Shown here: in pieces, positions 9,840 through 20,925 of the stretch | Position numbering within the stretch: the stretch's first letter is position 1 | How the letters are laid out: every line of letters starts with the position of its first letter | Origin: Delphinapterus leucas | Taxonomy: Eukaryota; Chordata; Mammalia; Artiodactyla; Monodontidae | Length of the DNA: 64,000 nt | Assembly: GCF_002288925.2 (NCBI RefSeq) | Contig: NW_022098067.1 | Span: 3,206,762 to 3,270,761 of the forward strand | Direction of reading: 5' to 3' | Translations under genes and position numbers: made by a program | The notes under the pieces: generated by a model | The model's input: the letters and a program-made list of their open reading frames with translations, nothing else | Database searches by the model: none | Told to the model about the DNA's origin: nothing

Positions 9840-12800
9840 TTCCATATATATATATTATCATACGGTGCTTGTTTATCTCTTTCTGACTTACTTCACTCTG
9901 TATGACAGTCTCTAGGTCCATCCACCTCACTCCAAACACTCAATTTCGTTTCTTTTTATGTCTAACATTCCATTGTATATATGTGCCACATCTTCTTTAT
10001 CCATTCATCTGTCGATGGACACTTAGGTTGCTCCCATATCCTAACTATTGTAAATAGAGCTGCAGTGAACGTTTTGGTACATGACTATTTTGAATTATGG
10101 TTTCCTCAGAGTATATGCCCAGTAGTGGGATTGCTGGATCACATGGTAGTTCTATTTTTAGTTTTTAAAGCAAACTCCATACTGTTCTCCATAGTGGCTG
10201 TATCTACATCCCCACTAACAGTGCAAGAGAGTTCCCTTTTCTCCACACCCTCTCCAGCATTTATTGTTTGCAGATTTTTTGATGATGGCCATTCTGACTG
10301 GTGTGAGATGATATCTCATTGTAGTTTAGATTTACATTTCTCTAATGATTAATGATGTTGAGCATTCTTTCATGTGTTTGTTGGCAATCTGTATATCTTC
10401 TTTGGAGAAATGTCTATTTAGGTCTTCTGCCCATTTTTGGATTGGGTTGTTTGTTTTTTTGATATTGAGCTGCATGAGCTGCTTGTCAATTTTGGAGATT
10501 AATCCTTTGTCAGCTGCTTCATTTGCAAATATTTCTCCTATTCTGAGGGTTGTCTTTTCATCTTGTTTAGGGTATCCTTTGCTGTGCAAAAACTTTGAAG
10601 TTTCATTAGGTCTCATTTGTTTATTTTTGTTTTTATTTCCATTTCTTTAGGAGGTGGGTCAAAAATGATCTCGATGTGATTTATGTCATAGAGTGTTCTG
10701 CCTGTTTTCCTCTAAGAGTTTGATAGTGTCTGGCCTTACATTTAGGTCTTTAATCCATTTTGACTTTATTTTTTTGTATGGTGTTAGGGAGTGTTCTAAT
10801 TTCATTCCTTTACGTGTAGCTGTCCAGCTTTCACAGCACCACTTATTGAAGAGGCTGTCTTTTCTCTATTGTATATTCTTGCCACTTTTATCAAAAATAA
10901 TGTGACCATATGTGAATGGGTTTATCTCTGGGCTTTCTATCCTGTTCCATTGATCAATATTTCTGTTTTTGTACCAGTATCACACAGTCTTGAATACTGT
11001 AGCTTTGCAGTATGGTCTGAAGTCAGGGAGCCTGATTCCTGCAGCTCCGTTTTTCTATCTCAAGATTGCTTTGGCTATTTGGGCTCTTTTGTGTTTCCAT
11101 ACAAATTGTGAAAATTTTTGTTCTAGTTCTTTAAAAAATACCATTGGTAGTTTGATAGGGATTGCATTGAATCTGTAGATTGCTTTGGGTAGTAGATTCA
11201 TTTTCACATTGTTGATTCTTTCAATCCAAAACATGGTATATCTCTCCATCTCTTTGTATCATCTTTAATTTCTTTCATCAGTGTCTTATAGTTTTCTGCA
11301 TACAGGTCTTTTGTCTCCTTAGGTAGGTTTATTCAAAGTATTTTATTCTTTTTGTTGCAGTGGTAAATGGGAATGTTTCCTTAATTTCTCTTTCAGACTT
11401 TTCATCATTAGTGTATAGGAATGCAAGAGATTTCTGTGTATTAACTTTTTATCCTGCTACTTTAAGAAATTCATTGATTAGCTCTAGAAGTTTTCTGGTA
11501 GCATCTTTAATATTATCAATGTATAGTATCATGTCATCTGCAAACCGTGACAGTTTTACTTCTTCTTTTCTGCTTTGAATTCCTTTAACTTCTTTTTCTT
11601 CTCTGATTGCTGTGGCTGAAATTTCCAAAACTATGTTGAATAATAGCAGTGAGAGTAGACAACCTTGTCTTGTTCTTGATCTTAGTGGAAATGGTTTCAT
11701 TTTTCACCATTGAGAAAGATGTTTTCTGTGGTTTGTCATATATGGCCTTTATTATGTTGAGGAAAGTTTCCTCTACGCCTATTTTCTGGAGGGTTTTTTT
11801 CATAAATCAGTATTGAACTTTGTCAAAAGCTTTTTCTGCATCTATTGAGATGATCATGTGGTTTTTATTCTTCAGTTTTTTAATATGGTGTATCACATTG
11901 ATTGATTTGCATTTATTGAATAATCCTTGCATTCCTGGGATAAACCCCACTTGATCATAGTATATGATCCTTTTAATGTGCTGTTGGATTCTATTTGCTA
12001 GTATTTTGTTGAGGACTTTCCATTTATGTTCATCAGTGATACTGGCCTGTAATTTTCTTTCTTTGTGACATCTTTGGTTTTGATATCAGGGTGATGGTGG
12101 CCTCGTAGAATGAGTTTGGGACTCTTCCTCCCTCTGCTATATTTGGAAGAGTTTGAGAAGGATAGGCATTAGATCTTCTCTAAATATTTGATAAAATTCA
12201 CCTGTGAAGCCATCTGGTCCTGGGCTTTTGTTAATTGAAAGATTTTTAATCACAGTCTTAATTTCAGGGAAATTCCCTTATATATTGAGGTGCTCCTATG
12301 TTGGGGACATATATATTTACATTTGTTATATATTCTTCTTGGATTGATCCCTTCATGATTATATAATGTCCTTCCTCATCTCTTACAGCAGTCTTTATTT
12401 TAGAGTCTCTTTTTTTCTGATATGACTATTGCTACTCCAGCTTTTGTTTGATTTCAATTTGCAGGGAATATCTGTTTCCATCCCCTCACTTTCAGTCTGT
12501 ATGTGTCCCTAGGTGCCACCGACCAGCCAGAGAAAGAGGAGTTCACTGCCCAGGGTCAGAAAGGAAGGGGTAAGGAACTGAAGTAGCACTGACGAATGGG
12601 GTCAGAAGGACCAAGACAACTGATGGTTGCAAGGCAAATTTTATTATGCTACAGGTGCAGGTTATATAGACTAGAAAAAGAAAGGTTGCCAGATGGTGGT
12701 ATACATTATCTACAGGCTGTCTCAGCTCAACGTTAACTTCCCTGGGAGAAAACCCATAAACCCAGAATCATCAAAAATAACCTGCACGTGCAGGGGATAG

Positions 12801-13110
12801 ACAGCTTTGCTTGTCTCATTTTACATTCTTTCTGATTTCTGGGCCCTGGTGATTTAGCTCCCATGAAATGGAACAAGGAGGGGAACAAGTAGGGACAGTC
12901 CTTTCGAGCAGCAGAGGCATGCCTGGCATGTCCACAGCCTGCTTTCAAGGCTGACTGCTTCCCACACCTAGGTTTGAAGTGGGTCTTTGTAGGCAGCATA
13001 TATTATATATAGGTCTTGTTTTTGTATCCATTCAGCCAGTCTCTGTCTTTGGTTGTAGTATTTAATCCATTTACATTTAAGGTAATTATTTACATGTATG
13101 TTTCTATTGC
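9840..13110 (-). pseudogene. L1 ORF2 (endonuclease/reverse transcriptase), broken
   Basis: This is the remnant of the L1 endonuclease-reverse transcriptase that nicks target DNA and copies L1 RNA. The clearest piece is the 83-codon open stretch at 11449-11700. It contains the pre-catalytic [18 protein letters not shown] motif and the catalytic FADDM (codons at 11530-11544). Another open piece at 10332-10616 encodes the ...[20 protein letters not shown] region downstream of the RT. The endonuclease part is interrupted by the solo LTR not far from the start of ORF2. The endonuclease-RT linker is partly lost in the deletion near 12,275, and several frameshifts separate the pieces. The start near 13,110 is inferred by position relative to ORF1. 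Confidence 0.85.
12514..12966 (-). mobile_element. Solo LTR of an endogenous retrovirus (ERV2/ERVK-like)
   Basis: This is a 453-bp block unrelated to L1. On the minus strand it starts TGTGGGAAGC and ends GGTGGCA, giving the TG...CA termini of an LTR. It is flanked by a perfect 6-bp duplication CCTAGG at 12508-12513 and 12967-12972. The L1 sequence reads on correctly across the site once one copy is removed. On the minus strand a TATATAA element (12662-12668) lies just upstream of an AATAAA signal (12640-12645), giving a normal U3-R-U5 order with a very short R. No gag, pol or env remains, so this is a solo LTR left by LTR-LTR recombination. A 6-bp duplication fits class II (beta-like) retroviruses; that class is inference. 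It is younger than the host L1. Confidence 0.9.
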
Positions 13111-13189
13111 CATTTTCTTAACTGTTTTTGGTTTGTTTTGTTGGTCTTTTTTCTTCCCCTCCTCTTTTGTTCTCTTCTGTCATTTTTCT

Positions 13190-14085
13190 TGTTTAGATAA
13201 GTTCTTTTAGCATTTGTTGTAAAGCTGGTTTTGTGGTGGTGAATTCTCTTAGCTTTTTCTTTTCTCCTAAGCTTTTGATTTCTTTGTCGAATCTGAATGA
13301 GAGCCTTGATGAATAGAATATTCTTGGTTGTATGTTTTTCCCTTTCATCACTTTAAATATATCCTGTCACTCCCTCTGGCCTGCAGAGTCCCTTCTGAAA
13401 AATCAGCTGATAGCCTTATGGGGATTCCCTTGTATGTTATTTGTTATTTTCCCTTATTGATTTTAATATTTTTTCCTTGTACTTAATTTTTGTTAGTTTG
13501 ATTAATATGTGTCTTGGTATTTTCCTTGTTTTGCTTATTCTTAATGGGACTCTCTGCTTCCTGAACATGGGTGACTATTTTCCTTCCCATGTTAGGGACA
13601 TTTTCTACTATGATCTGTTCAAAAATTTCTCAGGCCCTTTCTCTTTTTCTTCTTCTTCTTGACCCCTATAATTCGAATGTTTGTGTGTTTAATGTTGTTC
13701 CAGAAGTCTCTGAGACTGTCGTCTTTCTTTTCATTCTTTTTTCTTTATTTTGTTCTGCAACAAATATTTCCACCATTCTGTCTTCCAGGTCACATCCTTC
13801 TTCTGCTTCACTTTTTCTGCTATTGATTCCTTCTAGTGTATTTTTCATTTCAGTTATTGTCTTGTTCATCTCTGTTTATTTGTCCTTTATTTCTTCTATG
13901 TCTTTGTTAAACTTTTCTTGAATTTTCTTGATCTGTGCCTCCATTCTTTTTCTGAGATCTTGGATCATCTTTACTATCATTATTCTGAATTGTTTTTCAG
14001 GAAGTTGGCCTATCTCTTCTTCATTTAGCTCTTGTGGGATTTCACCTTGCTCCTTCTTCTGCAACATATTTCTTTGTCTTCTCAT
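13190..14085 (-). pseudogene. L1 ORF1 (RNA-binding, coiled-coil protein), broken
   Basis: ORF1p is the trimeric RNA chaperone of the L1 particle. The ATG at 14085 opens a 69-codon stretch (13876-14085). It begins MRRQRNMLQKKEQGE and passes into a charged, heptad-like helix (IMIVKMIQDLRKRMEAQIKK), as expected for the N-terminus and start of the coiled coil. A second open piece (13666-13869) continues the coiled coil with EAEEGCDLEDRMVEI. The C-terminal domain lies further down (about 13,340-13,480). Stops and frameshifts separate the pieces. The 3' limit is placed by comparison with the L1-B copy. Confidence 0.82.
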
Positions 14086-16218
14086 TGTGTCAAACTTACT
14101 GTGTTTGTGGTCTCCTTTCTTCAGGCTTCAGGGCTTGTGCCATTATCCTCTTGATAGGTGGTTTGATTGCTGATCAGCATCTGCCGTAGATATTGAGCAG
14201 TGCTTCCCCCTTGCTCTGTGGTGTTCACTGCCCTGTTAGGAACAGGGTCTGCTCCCTAGTTTTTGTAGTAAAGGCCCTCAGATCTGTTTCTTAGATGTAA
14301 TTCTGATCTGCAATGTGAGGTACATGGGATTGGAGCATTCCCACAGGGAGAGAAGCTACTGAGTATTCCTCCTCTGGAGCTGTTCAGCTGTGAATGTGTT
14401 CTGTTGTGTCCACTTTTTCCCATTGTACATGCTCACAAAGTATACTGTTGTTGGCACTGCTCTTGGTCCTGCCTTAACTGTGGGTATGCTAGCAATTGGT
14501 CCTTGTGACTCTCAGGCATTGTTTTCACCCAGCTACTGGTACAGAACCACTGAGGTCAGGTCCCAGGACTGCAGCAGTCATGCACCTGGACCCTTTGTGG
14601 GAGATATGGAGGTAACTTGGACTCTGTTCTGGCCAAACCCCTACATGTACATGCCCACAAAGTCCACAGCTGCTAAAGCCAGACCTGTCCCAGCTACAAA
14701 AGCACTTTTTTTCCTTTCAGATATTTCACAGGCACTGAATTTAAGAAGCTATCAGTGGAGGTGCAACTCCACAATTTGTGCAGGCATGAAGAGAGATTTC
14801 AATGCTTCTTCCTTAGTCACACAGCTCCTGTGGTTCAGCTGTGGTTTCATCTCTGAGAGGATTTCTTAGTGAGGGTTGCTATCTGCACCCTCCCATGGCA
14901 ATGGGGTGGGTCCTGGCACCCACTGGCAGATTTCCTAGAAGTGAAAGATTTTCACATACTCCTGGGACAGTGGGGCAGGTCCTGGTAACTCCTGATGGAC
15001 TTCCTAATGGGGAGAGTTATCTGTGCCCTAATGGGACAGTGAGACAAGTCCTGGCACCCACTGGTAAATTTCCTAGTAGTGAGAGCTATCTGTGCACTCC
15101 CAGGACAGCAGGGTATGTCCCAGTACCCACTGATGATTTCCTAGTAGCAAGAACTATCTGCATGCTCCTGGGACAGTGGGGCAGGTCCTGGAACCCACTG
15201 GTGGATTTCCTAGTGGGGGGAATTAGCCACATGCTCCCAAGACAACAGGCCAGGTTCCGGCACCCACTGATGGATTTCCTAGTATTCACAGCTATCCATG
15301 TGACCCCAGCACAGGGTGGACAGGTCCTTGGACTTGCTGGCATAATTCCTAGTGGTTGGAGCTGTCCATGCCCTTCTGATTCAGCAGGGGTAGGACATGT
15401 GTCCCACTGGCGGAATTCCTAGTGTCAGGAGGAGTCTTCGCCCTTCCAGGTCAGCAGGGCAAGTCCTAGTGTCTCCCTGTTGGTCTGGAAGAGGCGGCCA
15501 GTGCCTGCCTCTGGAGCCCAAGATGGCGATGGTGACTCACGTCTGCCCCCAGAGCTCCTGCAGGTGATGTCCTGTTGCCTGGGAACACTCACATGGAAAG
15601 AAGTTCCTTTGGTGGTCCCTCCCCTCTCCTCCTGCACATCCTAACAATGGTGCCTTGTCACTGTGGCAGGCCCAAGTTTCTTCCTAGTACACCTTCAGTT
15701 GCCATAGCATGACCTATTCAGTCTGTTGCTGCACCTAACCCTGGTCCTTTCCCTGGGTCTGAGCTTGTAGTCTGAGCTTCAGCAACCAACCCCCACCCTC
15801 ACCAACAGAGGAGTATCTCAGGTTGGAGAATGCAGGTTGGTGGTGCTGACCCTCTGTACTGGTTATTTTCCATTTTGCCTTCCACAAACCAGTCTCTACT
15901 CTCCCCTCTTAGGCTCCGAAACTCTCCCTCCATCCAGTCTAATCTCTTTGCTGTTGGGGAACCTTCCCAAGGTGAGAAAACATTTCCTCCTTCACAGCTC
16001 CCTCCCTGGGTCACAGGCCCTATCCTGATTCCTTCTTTTTCTTTTCACTTTTGTCCTACTTGGTTATGTGGAAGTTTTCTTGTATTTTTGGATGTCTGAG
16101 GTCCTCTGTTGGTGCTCAGTAGCTGTTCTGTGTGAATCGTTCCACTTGTAGATGTATTTTCACTGTTTCTGTGAAAGGAGGTGAGCTCTGCTTCCTGCTC
16201 CTCTGCCATCTTGATCCC
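14086..16218 (-). promoter_or_regulatory. L1-A 5'UTR (internal promoter region)
   Basis: About 2.1 kb separates the L1 5' terminus from the ORF1 ATG. The region is far richer in G+C than the rest of the element. It contains the 69-bp tandem array described separately. In L1 elements generally the 5'UTR carries the internal pol II promoter. That role is inferred here from position only, with no specific factor site claimed. The terminal CCATCTTGATCCC on the plus strand, reading as GGGATCAAGATGG in the element, contains the core of the YY1-like CAAGATGGC motif found at the start of many L1s. Confidence 0.7.
14863..15485 (-). repeat. 69-bp tandem monomer array in the L1 5'UTR
   Basis: The anchor TTCCTAG (or a one-base variant) recurs at 14863, 14932, 15001, 15070, 15138, 15207, 15276, 15346 and 15416. 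Spacings are 69, 69, 69, 68, 69, 69, 70 and 70. Each unit also carries a GGACAGTGGGGCAGGTCCTGG-like block and an ACCCACTGGTGG-like block. Units diverge by roughly a fifth to a third by eye, so the array is not recent. 69 is divisible by three, so one frame stays open across it (14841-15422, 193 codons) with a periodic peptide; this is a by-product and not a gene. Confidence 0.93.
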
Positions 16219-17929
16219 AACTCCATACTTTTAAATTAATAAAAGACTCCAGACATAAGGGGATATATTGAAGGGGATAAAGTAGGGGTGAATTTACATA
16301 ACATTTTTTTTCATCTTCTAAAAGAGTTCTAGATTTTATTCTGAGTGGTCCTTTCTTTTAATAAAGCTGAGAACCTAATTGGGCATCTTATAATGTTTAT
16401 AACAATATTTCTTGGATTGTTCAGCTATGAAAATTTTAGTTTTTCTTTTCACATTTCAATTCTTTAACATCATGATACTGCAGATTTTATTTTATAATTC
16501 AAATACCATATATAGAAACATTCTAATTTTCTGTATAATGTTTGCATGTCAGTTCCATTTATATGCACCAAATTACTTATGTAAACATGTTTTAAATATT
16601 TTCAAAATTTAATATGAACTTCTGAATTGAGTTTGTCTGATTTTCTCTCATTTTTCTTCCTAATTAAAAGTTTATAGAGATTAGAGATTAAATGTAATGT
16701 TACATCAGATTTTGTAGCAGTCTGTCATTTATGAAAACCAGTAAAATTTTCACCAGTTAAAGCACAGGTGAGGTTCTCGGCTATCATGATAGGTCCTAGT
16801 AGGAGGACGATAAGACTGGAATCTGTGACTGAAGGTGGGGACATCCCATTTCCCAGGACCAAGTTGCCAGGACCAAGCAGAAGCAGGACAAACTCAGAGA
16901 TAAATGAATGTGAAAAGGTCCCTGGAAGCAAAATTTAATGCTGGAAGCATCCTCCAAGTTTGAAAAGTTGTTTCACAATTTTAGGTCAGAGGCTGAAACT
17001 GATATAAAGAAAAAAACAGATTTGGGGGATGGGACAATTTCTGCCCATTCTGTTCTGAAGGAACAAGTGGATGAAAAGGCTAAATCTAATTGATCTATAG
17101 GACAAAGAGACAATGGAAATTTAATGCAAATTCTTGAAGTGAGGATTCCAAGTTCCAAATGAGTAAGCATTCCCTATTTCTCACCTCAAATCCTATCAGT
17201 CCTTTGTTTCTCTTCCTTACAGAGTATAATCCAAACTCTTGAGCTTCACCAGGTCCTCTCAAATGGCTGGGCCAATTCTCATGAATGATGATAGCTCAAA
17301 GAAGGTTGTTCATATAACTTTAACAATTTCCCCACTGTCCTTCTACTCTAATCAACGTTAATTTTTTTAGCTAGTAAAAATTGTCCCATTCTTAGTTTGG
17401 TCTAGATTCTCTGAGCAAAAAAAAAAAAAAAAAAAAAAAAAAGCTATGTAAAAGATTAGGCCTTACTCTCAAAATATTTAGTAGCATCTACATATAATTT
17501 AGAGCTTTCAAATAACAAAATCAACATACAGAAAAAAATAATAAATGACAAACAAAATAGATGAAAGAAAAATATATGTGCATATGACATTGATAAGAAA
17601 GCAACTTAAGAAAAATCAGTGGATATAGTGGTAGTGGAAAACATTGTTAGATTTTACTACATACAAATATAATATTAAATAAATCTAATAGAAAAAACAC
17701 TTAGAATGTTAGAAATAAACATGACTTTTCAGGAGTTAAGTTCTTTAATACATAAAAGATTATTAAAGCCTAAATGAAAAATGTGAATTTCCAGTTAAAA
17801 CACAAAGAACAAAAGACAAAGGACTTGTACAGAGGAAATAAAAACATACATGAAAAATATACAAATGTTACTAATAATCAAAGAAATAAAATTGAATCTA
17901 TAGATGTTGTTATTTAATGATCTCATTAG
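16219..17929. other. Unique AT-rich DNA with a 27-bp poly(A) run
   Basis: No gene is seen. An uninterrupted A run lies at 17417-17443. The segment 17,200-17,280 weakly resembles an L2 3' block (aatccaaactcttgagcttcacc), but the match is too poor to call. I could not tie the A run to a retrocopy or find duplications around it. Confidence 0.45.
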
Positions 17930-18760
17930 CAAAATGTACAGAGAGAATGGCACAAAGCTCATAACCTCAAGAGTAAATGTAGAAATAAAATTTTTAAAAA
18001 GCAATTTGGCAATGCCTACCAAATGTCTAAATAATGTTATTACTCTTTGATGTAGTAACACAGAACAGAATTTGTACTGAAGAAATAATTGTAGATTAGG
18101 TAAACATCTATGTGCTACAATAATAATTATCCTCTTAAAAATTAATGGAAATTAGAAAAAATTATCTTGTCTGATATTATTTAAAAAAGAAATTAATTAT
18201 AATACATGAACCCAATTCAGTGTTATGCAGTTATTAAGATTATGTTTCTTTTTTTGTTTTTTTTTTTGTGGTACGTGGGCCTCTCACTGTTGTGGCCTCT
18301 CCCGTTGCAGAGCACAGGCTCCAGACACACAGGCTCCGAACGCACAGGCTCAGCGGCCATGGCCCACGGGCCCAGCTGCTCCGCAGCATGTGGGATCTTC
18401 CCGAACCGGGGCACGAACACATGTCCCCTGCACCGGCAGGTGGACTCTCAACCACTGCGCCACCAGGGAAGCCCAAGATTATGTTTTAAAGGCTGTGCAA
18501 TGGCATGATAAAATATTTAGATTATAAGGTTAGGTGTAAAGGTAAGATGGTCAAAGAGTATTAAGTATTGGATTCAAGATCCAAATTGGGTAAAAATATA
18601 TATGCTTATTTATAAATAAAAGATTGTGAAAGAAACACATGGGACCACTAACAGTGGTTATACCTGGATGGTGAGATTACAGATAATATATTTTTTAACT
18701 CTTTTTATACATTTTCAAGTTTCAAAAAATAAATGTGTGGTATTTATTTATTTGTTATTT
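17930..18760 (+). mobile_element. Old L1M ORF2 end and 3'UTR, split by a CHR-2 SINE
   Basis: Sense-strand L1M blocks are recognisable: 'caatttggcaatgcctacc' near 18,002, 'gttatgcagttattaa' near 18,222, and 'taacagtggttatacctggatgg' near 18,650. Together they span the ORF2 C-terminus and the start of the 3'UTR. The copy is highly diverged with no usable frame. The CHR-2 SINE at 18248-18474 sits inside it and the two halves continue each other. Confidence 0.65.
18248..18474 (-). mobile_element. CHR-2 SINE
   Basis: Minus strand: GGGCTTCCCTGGTGGCGCAG head (tRNA-like, with A-box region), B-box-like GGTTCGTGCCCC-type region, then the GCCATGGCCGCTGAGCC body and an A-rich tail. The perfect 12-bp duplication AAGATTATGTTT lies at 18236-18247 and 18475-18486. 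Short open frames across this element on both strands are SINE-derived and not genes. Confidence 0.95.
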
Positions 18761-18774
18761 TTTAATTTGGGGAT

Positions 18775-19490
18775 GTACTTTAATAACTTGTACTTTTTGT
18801 AACAGTTTTGAATTTACAGAAAAATTGCAAAGATAGTACAGAAAGTTCCCATATGTTCTACATACAGTTCCCCCTATTATAGTGGCTTACATTAGCATGC
18901 TACAGTTGTTAAAATTAATGAGCTGATATTGGTTCATTATTATTAATTGTCTATAATTTATTCAGATATCATTACTTTTTACCTAGTGTTCTTTTCTGTC
19001 CAGTATACCACCTTACCTTTAGCATTCATTTCTCTTTAATCTCCTTTCAGCTGTGACAGTTTCACACACTTTCTTTGTTTTTGATAACCTTGAAATTTTT
19101 TAGGAGTACTGGTCTGGTATTTTGTAAAATGCTCTCAGTTAGGATTTGTCTGATTTTTTTCATGATTATATGGGTGCTATGAGTATTGAGAGGAAAACCA
19201 TAGAGGTAAAGTGCCATTTTCAACACATCATAACAAGGTACATACTATCAACATGATTTATAGCTGTTGATGTTGACCTTGTTCATTTGGGTGAGCTAGT
19301 GTTTGCCAGATTTCTCCACTGTAAAATACTTCCTCCCAATGTCACCTTTCCATTCTGTATTCTTTGGAAGGAAGTCTCTATGCATAGCCTACTCTAAAGG
19401 AGGGGAAAGTTATGTTCCATCTTGATGGCAGAGTACCTATACAAAGTATATTTGGAAATCTTCTGCATGGGAAATCCGTCTCTTCTGTAA
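18775..19490 (-). mobile_element. Ancient L1 3' region (L1ME-like)
   Basis: The antisense order of blocks matches an old mammalian L1 3'UTR: 'gaaaaattgcaaagatagtacag', 'ccatatgttctacatacag', 'cattattattaattgtc', 'gagtactggtctggtattttg', 'aggtaaagtgccattttcaac', 'ctttggaaggaagtc', 'ttctgcatgggaaatc'. The subfamily name is a guess. There is no coding capacity. Confidence 0.65.
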
Positions 19491-19876
19491 TACTGTTTAA
19501 ATAAAAACTAAAAATAATAGTAATTCAATATTGAAATAATATAATGTCAAAGAATTTGCCATAAAATTTTCTGAATATTTTACTAAGATCTTTTAATCAC
19601 TTTTGTCAAGTGCAATTTCAAGTACAAACATATATTTGTTAGAATTTCCTTTTGTTTCCTGGGGAAAGTAAAAAGAAAAATACAGCAAAATATTTAAAAA
19701 ATAATTTAAGTACTAAATAAAACATATTTAGGGAAAAGTAATTTTAATTTAGCTTTTTTAGGATTCCCATTAGAAGAATGATATCAGTCTTGCAATCAAC
19801 ATAAATGCTGGATTTAAAAGAGGACTTGTATACATATAATTGAAGAAAAATTACACATAATAAATGGATATTTGAG
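19491..19876. other. AT-rich DNA, nothing recognised
   Basis: A/T-rich with many AAAATA runs; no gene or nameable repeat is seen. Confidence 0.4.
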
Positions 19877-19884
19877 CTAATTTT

Positions 19885-20209
19885 ATTATTCTTTTTTAAT
19901 TAATTAATTTTTATTTTTTTGGCTGCATTGGGTCTTTGTTGTGGCACACGGGATCTTCATTGAGGCATGCGGGATATTTTGTTTCAATGCATGGGCTCTT
20001 CGTCGCGGCGCGCAGGCTCCTCTCTGTGGCATGCAGGTTTTCTCTCTCTAGTTGTGATGCGTGGGCTCCAGAGCACGTGGGCTCAGTAGTTGAGGCACAC
20101 GAGCTTAGTTGCCCTGTGGCATGCAAGATCTTAGTTCCCCGACCAGGGATGGATGCATGTCCCCTGCCTTGGAAGGCCAGTTCTTTACCACTGGTCTACC
20201 AGGAAATCC
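19885..20209 (-). mobile_element. Long CHR-type tRNA SINE
   Basis: Minus strand: GGGATTTCCTGGTAGACCAG head, a long body with 'CAACTACTGAGCCC' and 'GCAGCC' near the end, and an AAATAAAAATTAATTAATTA tail. It is bounded by CTAATTTT at 19877-19884 and 20210-20217. It has the longer body of the copy at 1034-1312 and is more diverged than the CHR-2 copies. Confidence 0.88.
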
Positions 20210-20217
20210 CTAATTTT

Positions 20218-20715
20218 GATTTCTATATTAAATTTAACAAAAAGTGACAAGTTGTTCTATATCATATCTTTCAAAAAATAAAATGTTTGGTGACTTATGA
20301 TATGACCAAGCAGAAATAAATTTATGATATTAAATATTGTATTAATGCCAGTGTGCACAACAGTTAAATAAAAATTATATTATCTTACTATTTATAACAA
20401 AATGCATTTAAAAATGAGAAAAAAAACCTTTAAACGTTGCTTTAGGTATATAGCACATCTCTCACCTTACTAAACCCATCCTGAGATGGTGAGGATTTTA
20501 TTTTTATACTGTCATTAATCCACAAGTAAGAGGCAATGACAATGCAAATTCAACGTATAGATCAAATATATATGTATGCTTTGATGAATCTGAAAAAATG
20601 TTGATCTCGTTGTGGAAGGTCACATTACTATCATTACCTTTGCTATTGATCTGTAAATATTTTGCACTTTATTAAAATCTCTCTCCTTTGATTGCTTGTT
20701 TGCTGGAACTTAAAC
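20218..20715. other. AT-rich DNA, nothing recognised
   Basis: No open frame, RNA gene or nameable repeat is seen. Confidence 0.4.
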
Positions 20716-20925
20716 CCTGGAATGAGATTTTGTGAGTTGAAATCTCACCTTCCCACCTTACTCTGTGATCATGGGCAGATTACCTAACCAAAGATGGCTT
20801 CTTTCTCAGTTATATCATGAATAACATTACATCTGCCAAAGACTATAGCTGGAATGTATTTAGAAGAAATGAAACAGTTTATGGCGTATAACAAGCACTC
20901 AATGTATGTCAACTAGTTAATTATG
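20716..20925 (+). repeat. MIR SINE, sense
   Basis: The order 'ctctgtgatcatgggcagattacctaacc', 'cttctttctcagttatatcatgaa' and 'ataacaagcactcaatgtatgtc' follows the MIR core and 3' end in sense orientation. It is old and diverged. Confidence 0.65.

Larger units (their letters stand above)
9457..16218 (-). mobile_element. Near-complete L1 (L1-A), both ends present
   Basis: On the minus strand the element runs from a GGGATCAAGATGGCAGAGGAG-like 5' terminus (16,218 downwards) through a long 5'UTR, ORF1, ORF2 and the 3'UTR to a poly-A tail at 9,457-9,490. It carries two structural changes. One is a solo LTR at 12,514-12,966. The other is an internal ORF2 deletion near 12,275, where about 1 kb present in L1-B (roughly 36,965-37,955) is missing. 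Frames are also broken by stops and frameshifts, so it cannot be autonomous. I found no convincing target duplication; TACTTTT occurs near both ends but is not flush with the 5' end. Confidence 0.9.

Noticed and set aside
9981..10352. 123-codon open frame on the plus strand
   Set aside because: It is antisense to ORF2 of L1-A; the true coding strand is minus.
14841..15422. 193-codon open frame, the longest on the plus strand
   Set aside because: It lies across the 69-bp monomer array of an L1 5'UTR. A unit divisible by three keeps a frame open by arithmetic. It runs antisense to the L1 and has no domain.
14863..15485. CRISPR-like regular spacing
   Set aside because: Units are contiguous degenerate monomers without unique spacers, in a mammalian L1 5'UTR.
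9447..16235. Target duplication TACTTTT for L1-A
   Set aside because: The 3' copy overlaps the T tail and the other lies several bases beyond the L1 5' end; a 7-base match in AT-rich DNA is not persuasive.
17417..17443. Poly(A) run as the tail of a processed pseudogene
   Set aside because: No coding remnant is recognised upstream and no flanking duplication was found.
18206..18527. Several 60-100 codon overlapping frames with repeated peptides (also at 30,7xx, 41,6xx, 47,5xx, 52,1xx, 59,8xx, 63,4xx)
   Set aside because: All are translations of the CHR-2 SINE. The same peptide fragments recur at every copy, which reflects repeat sequence and not a gene family.
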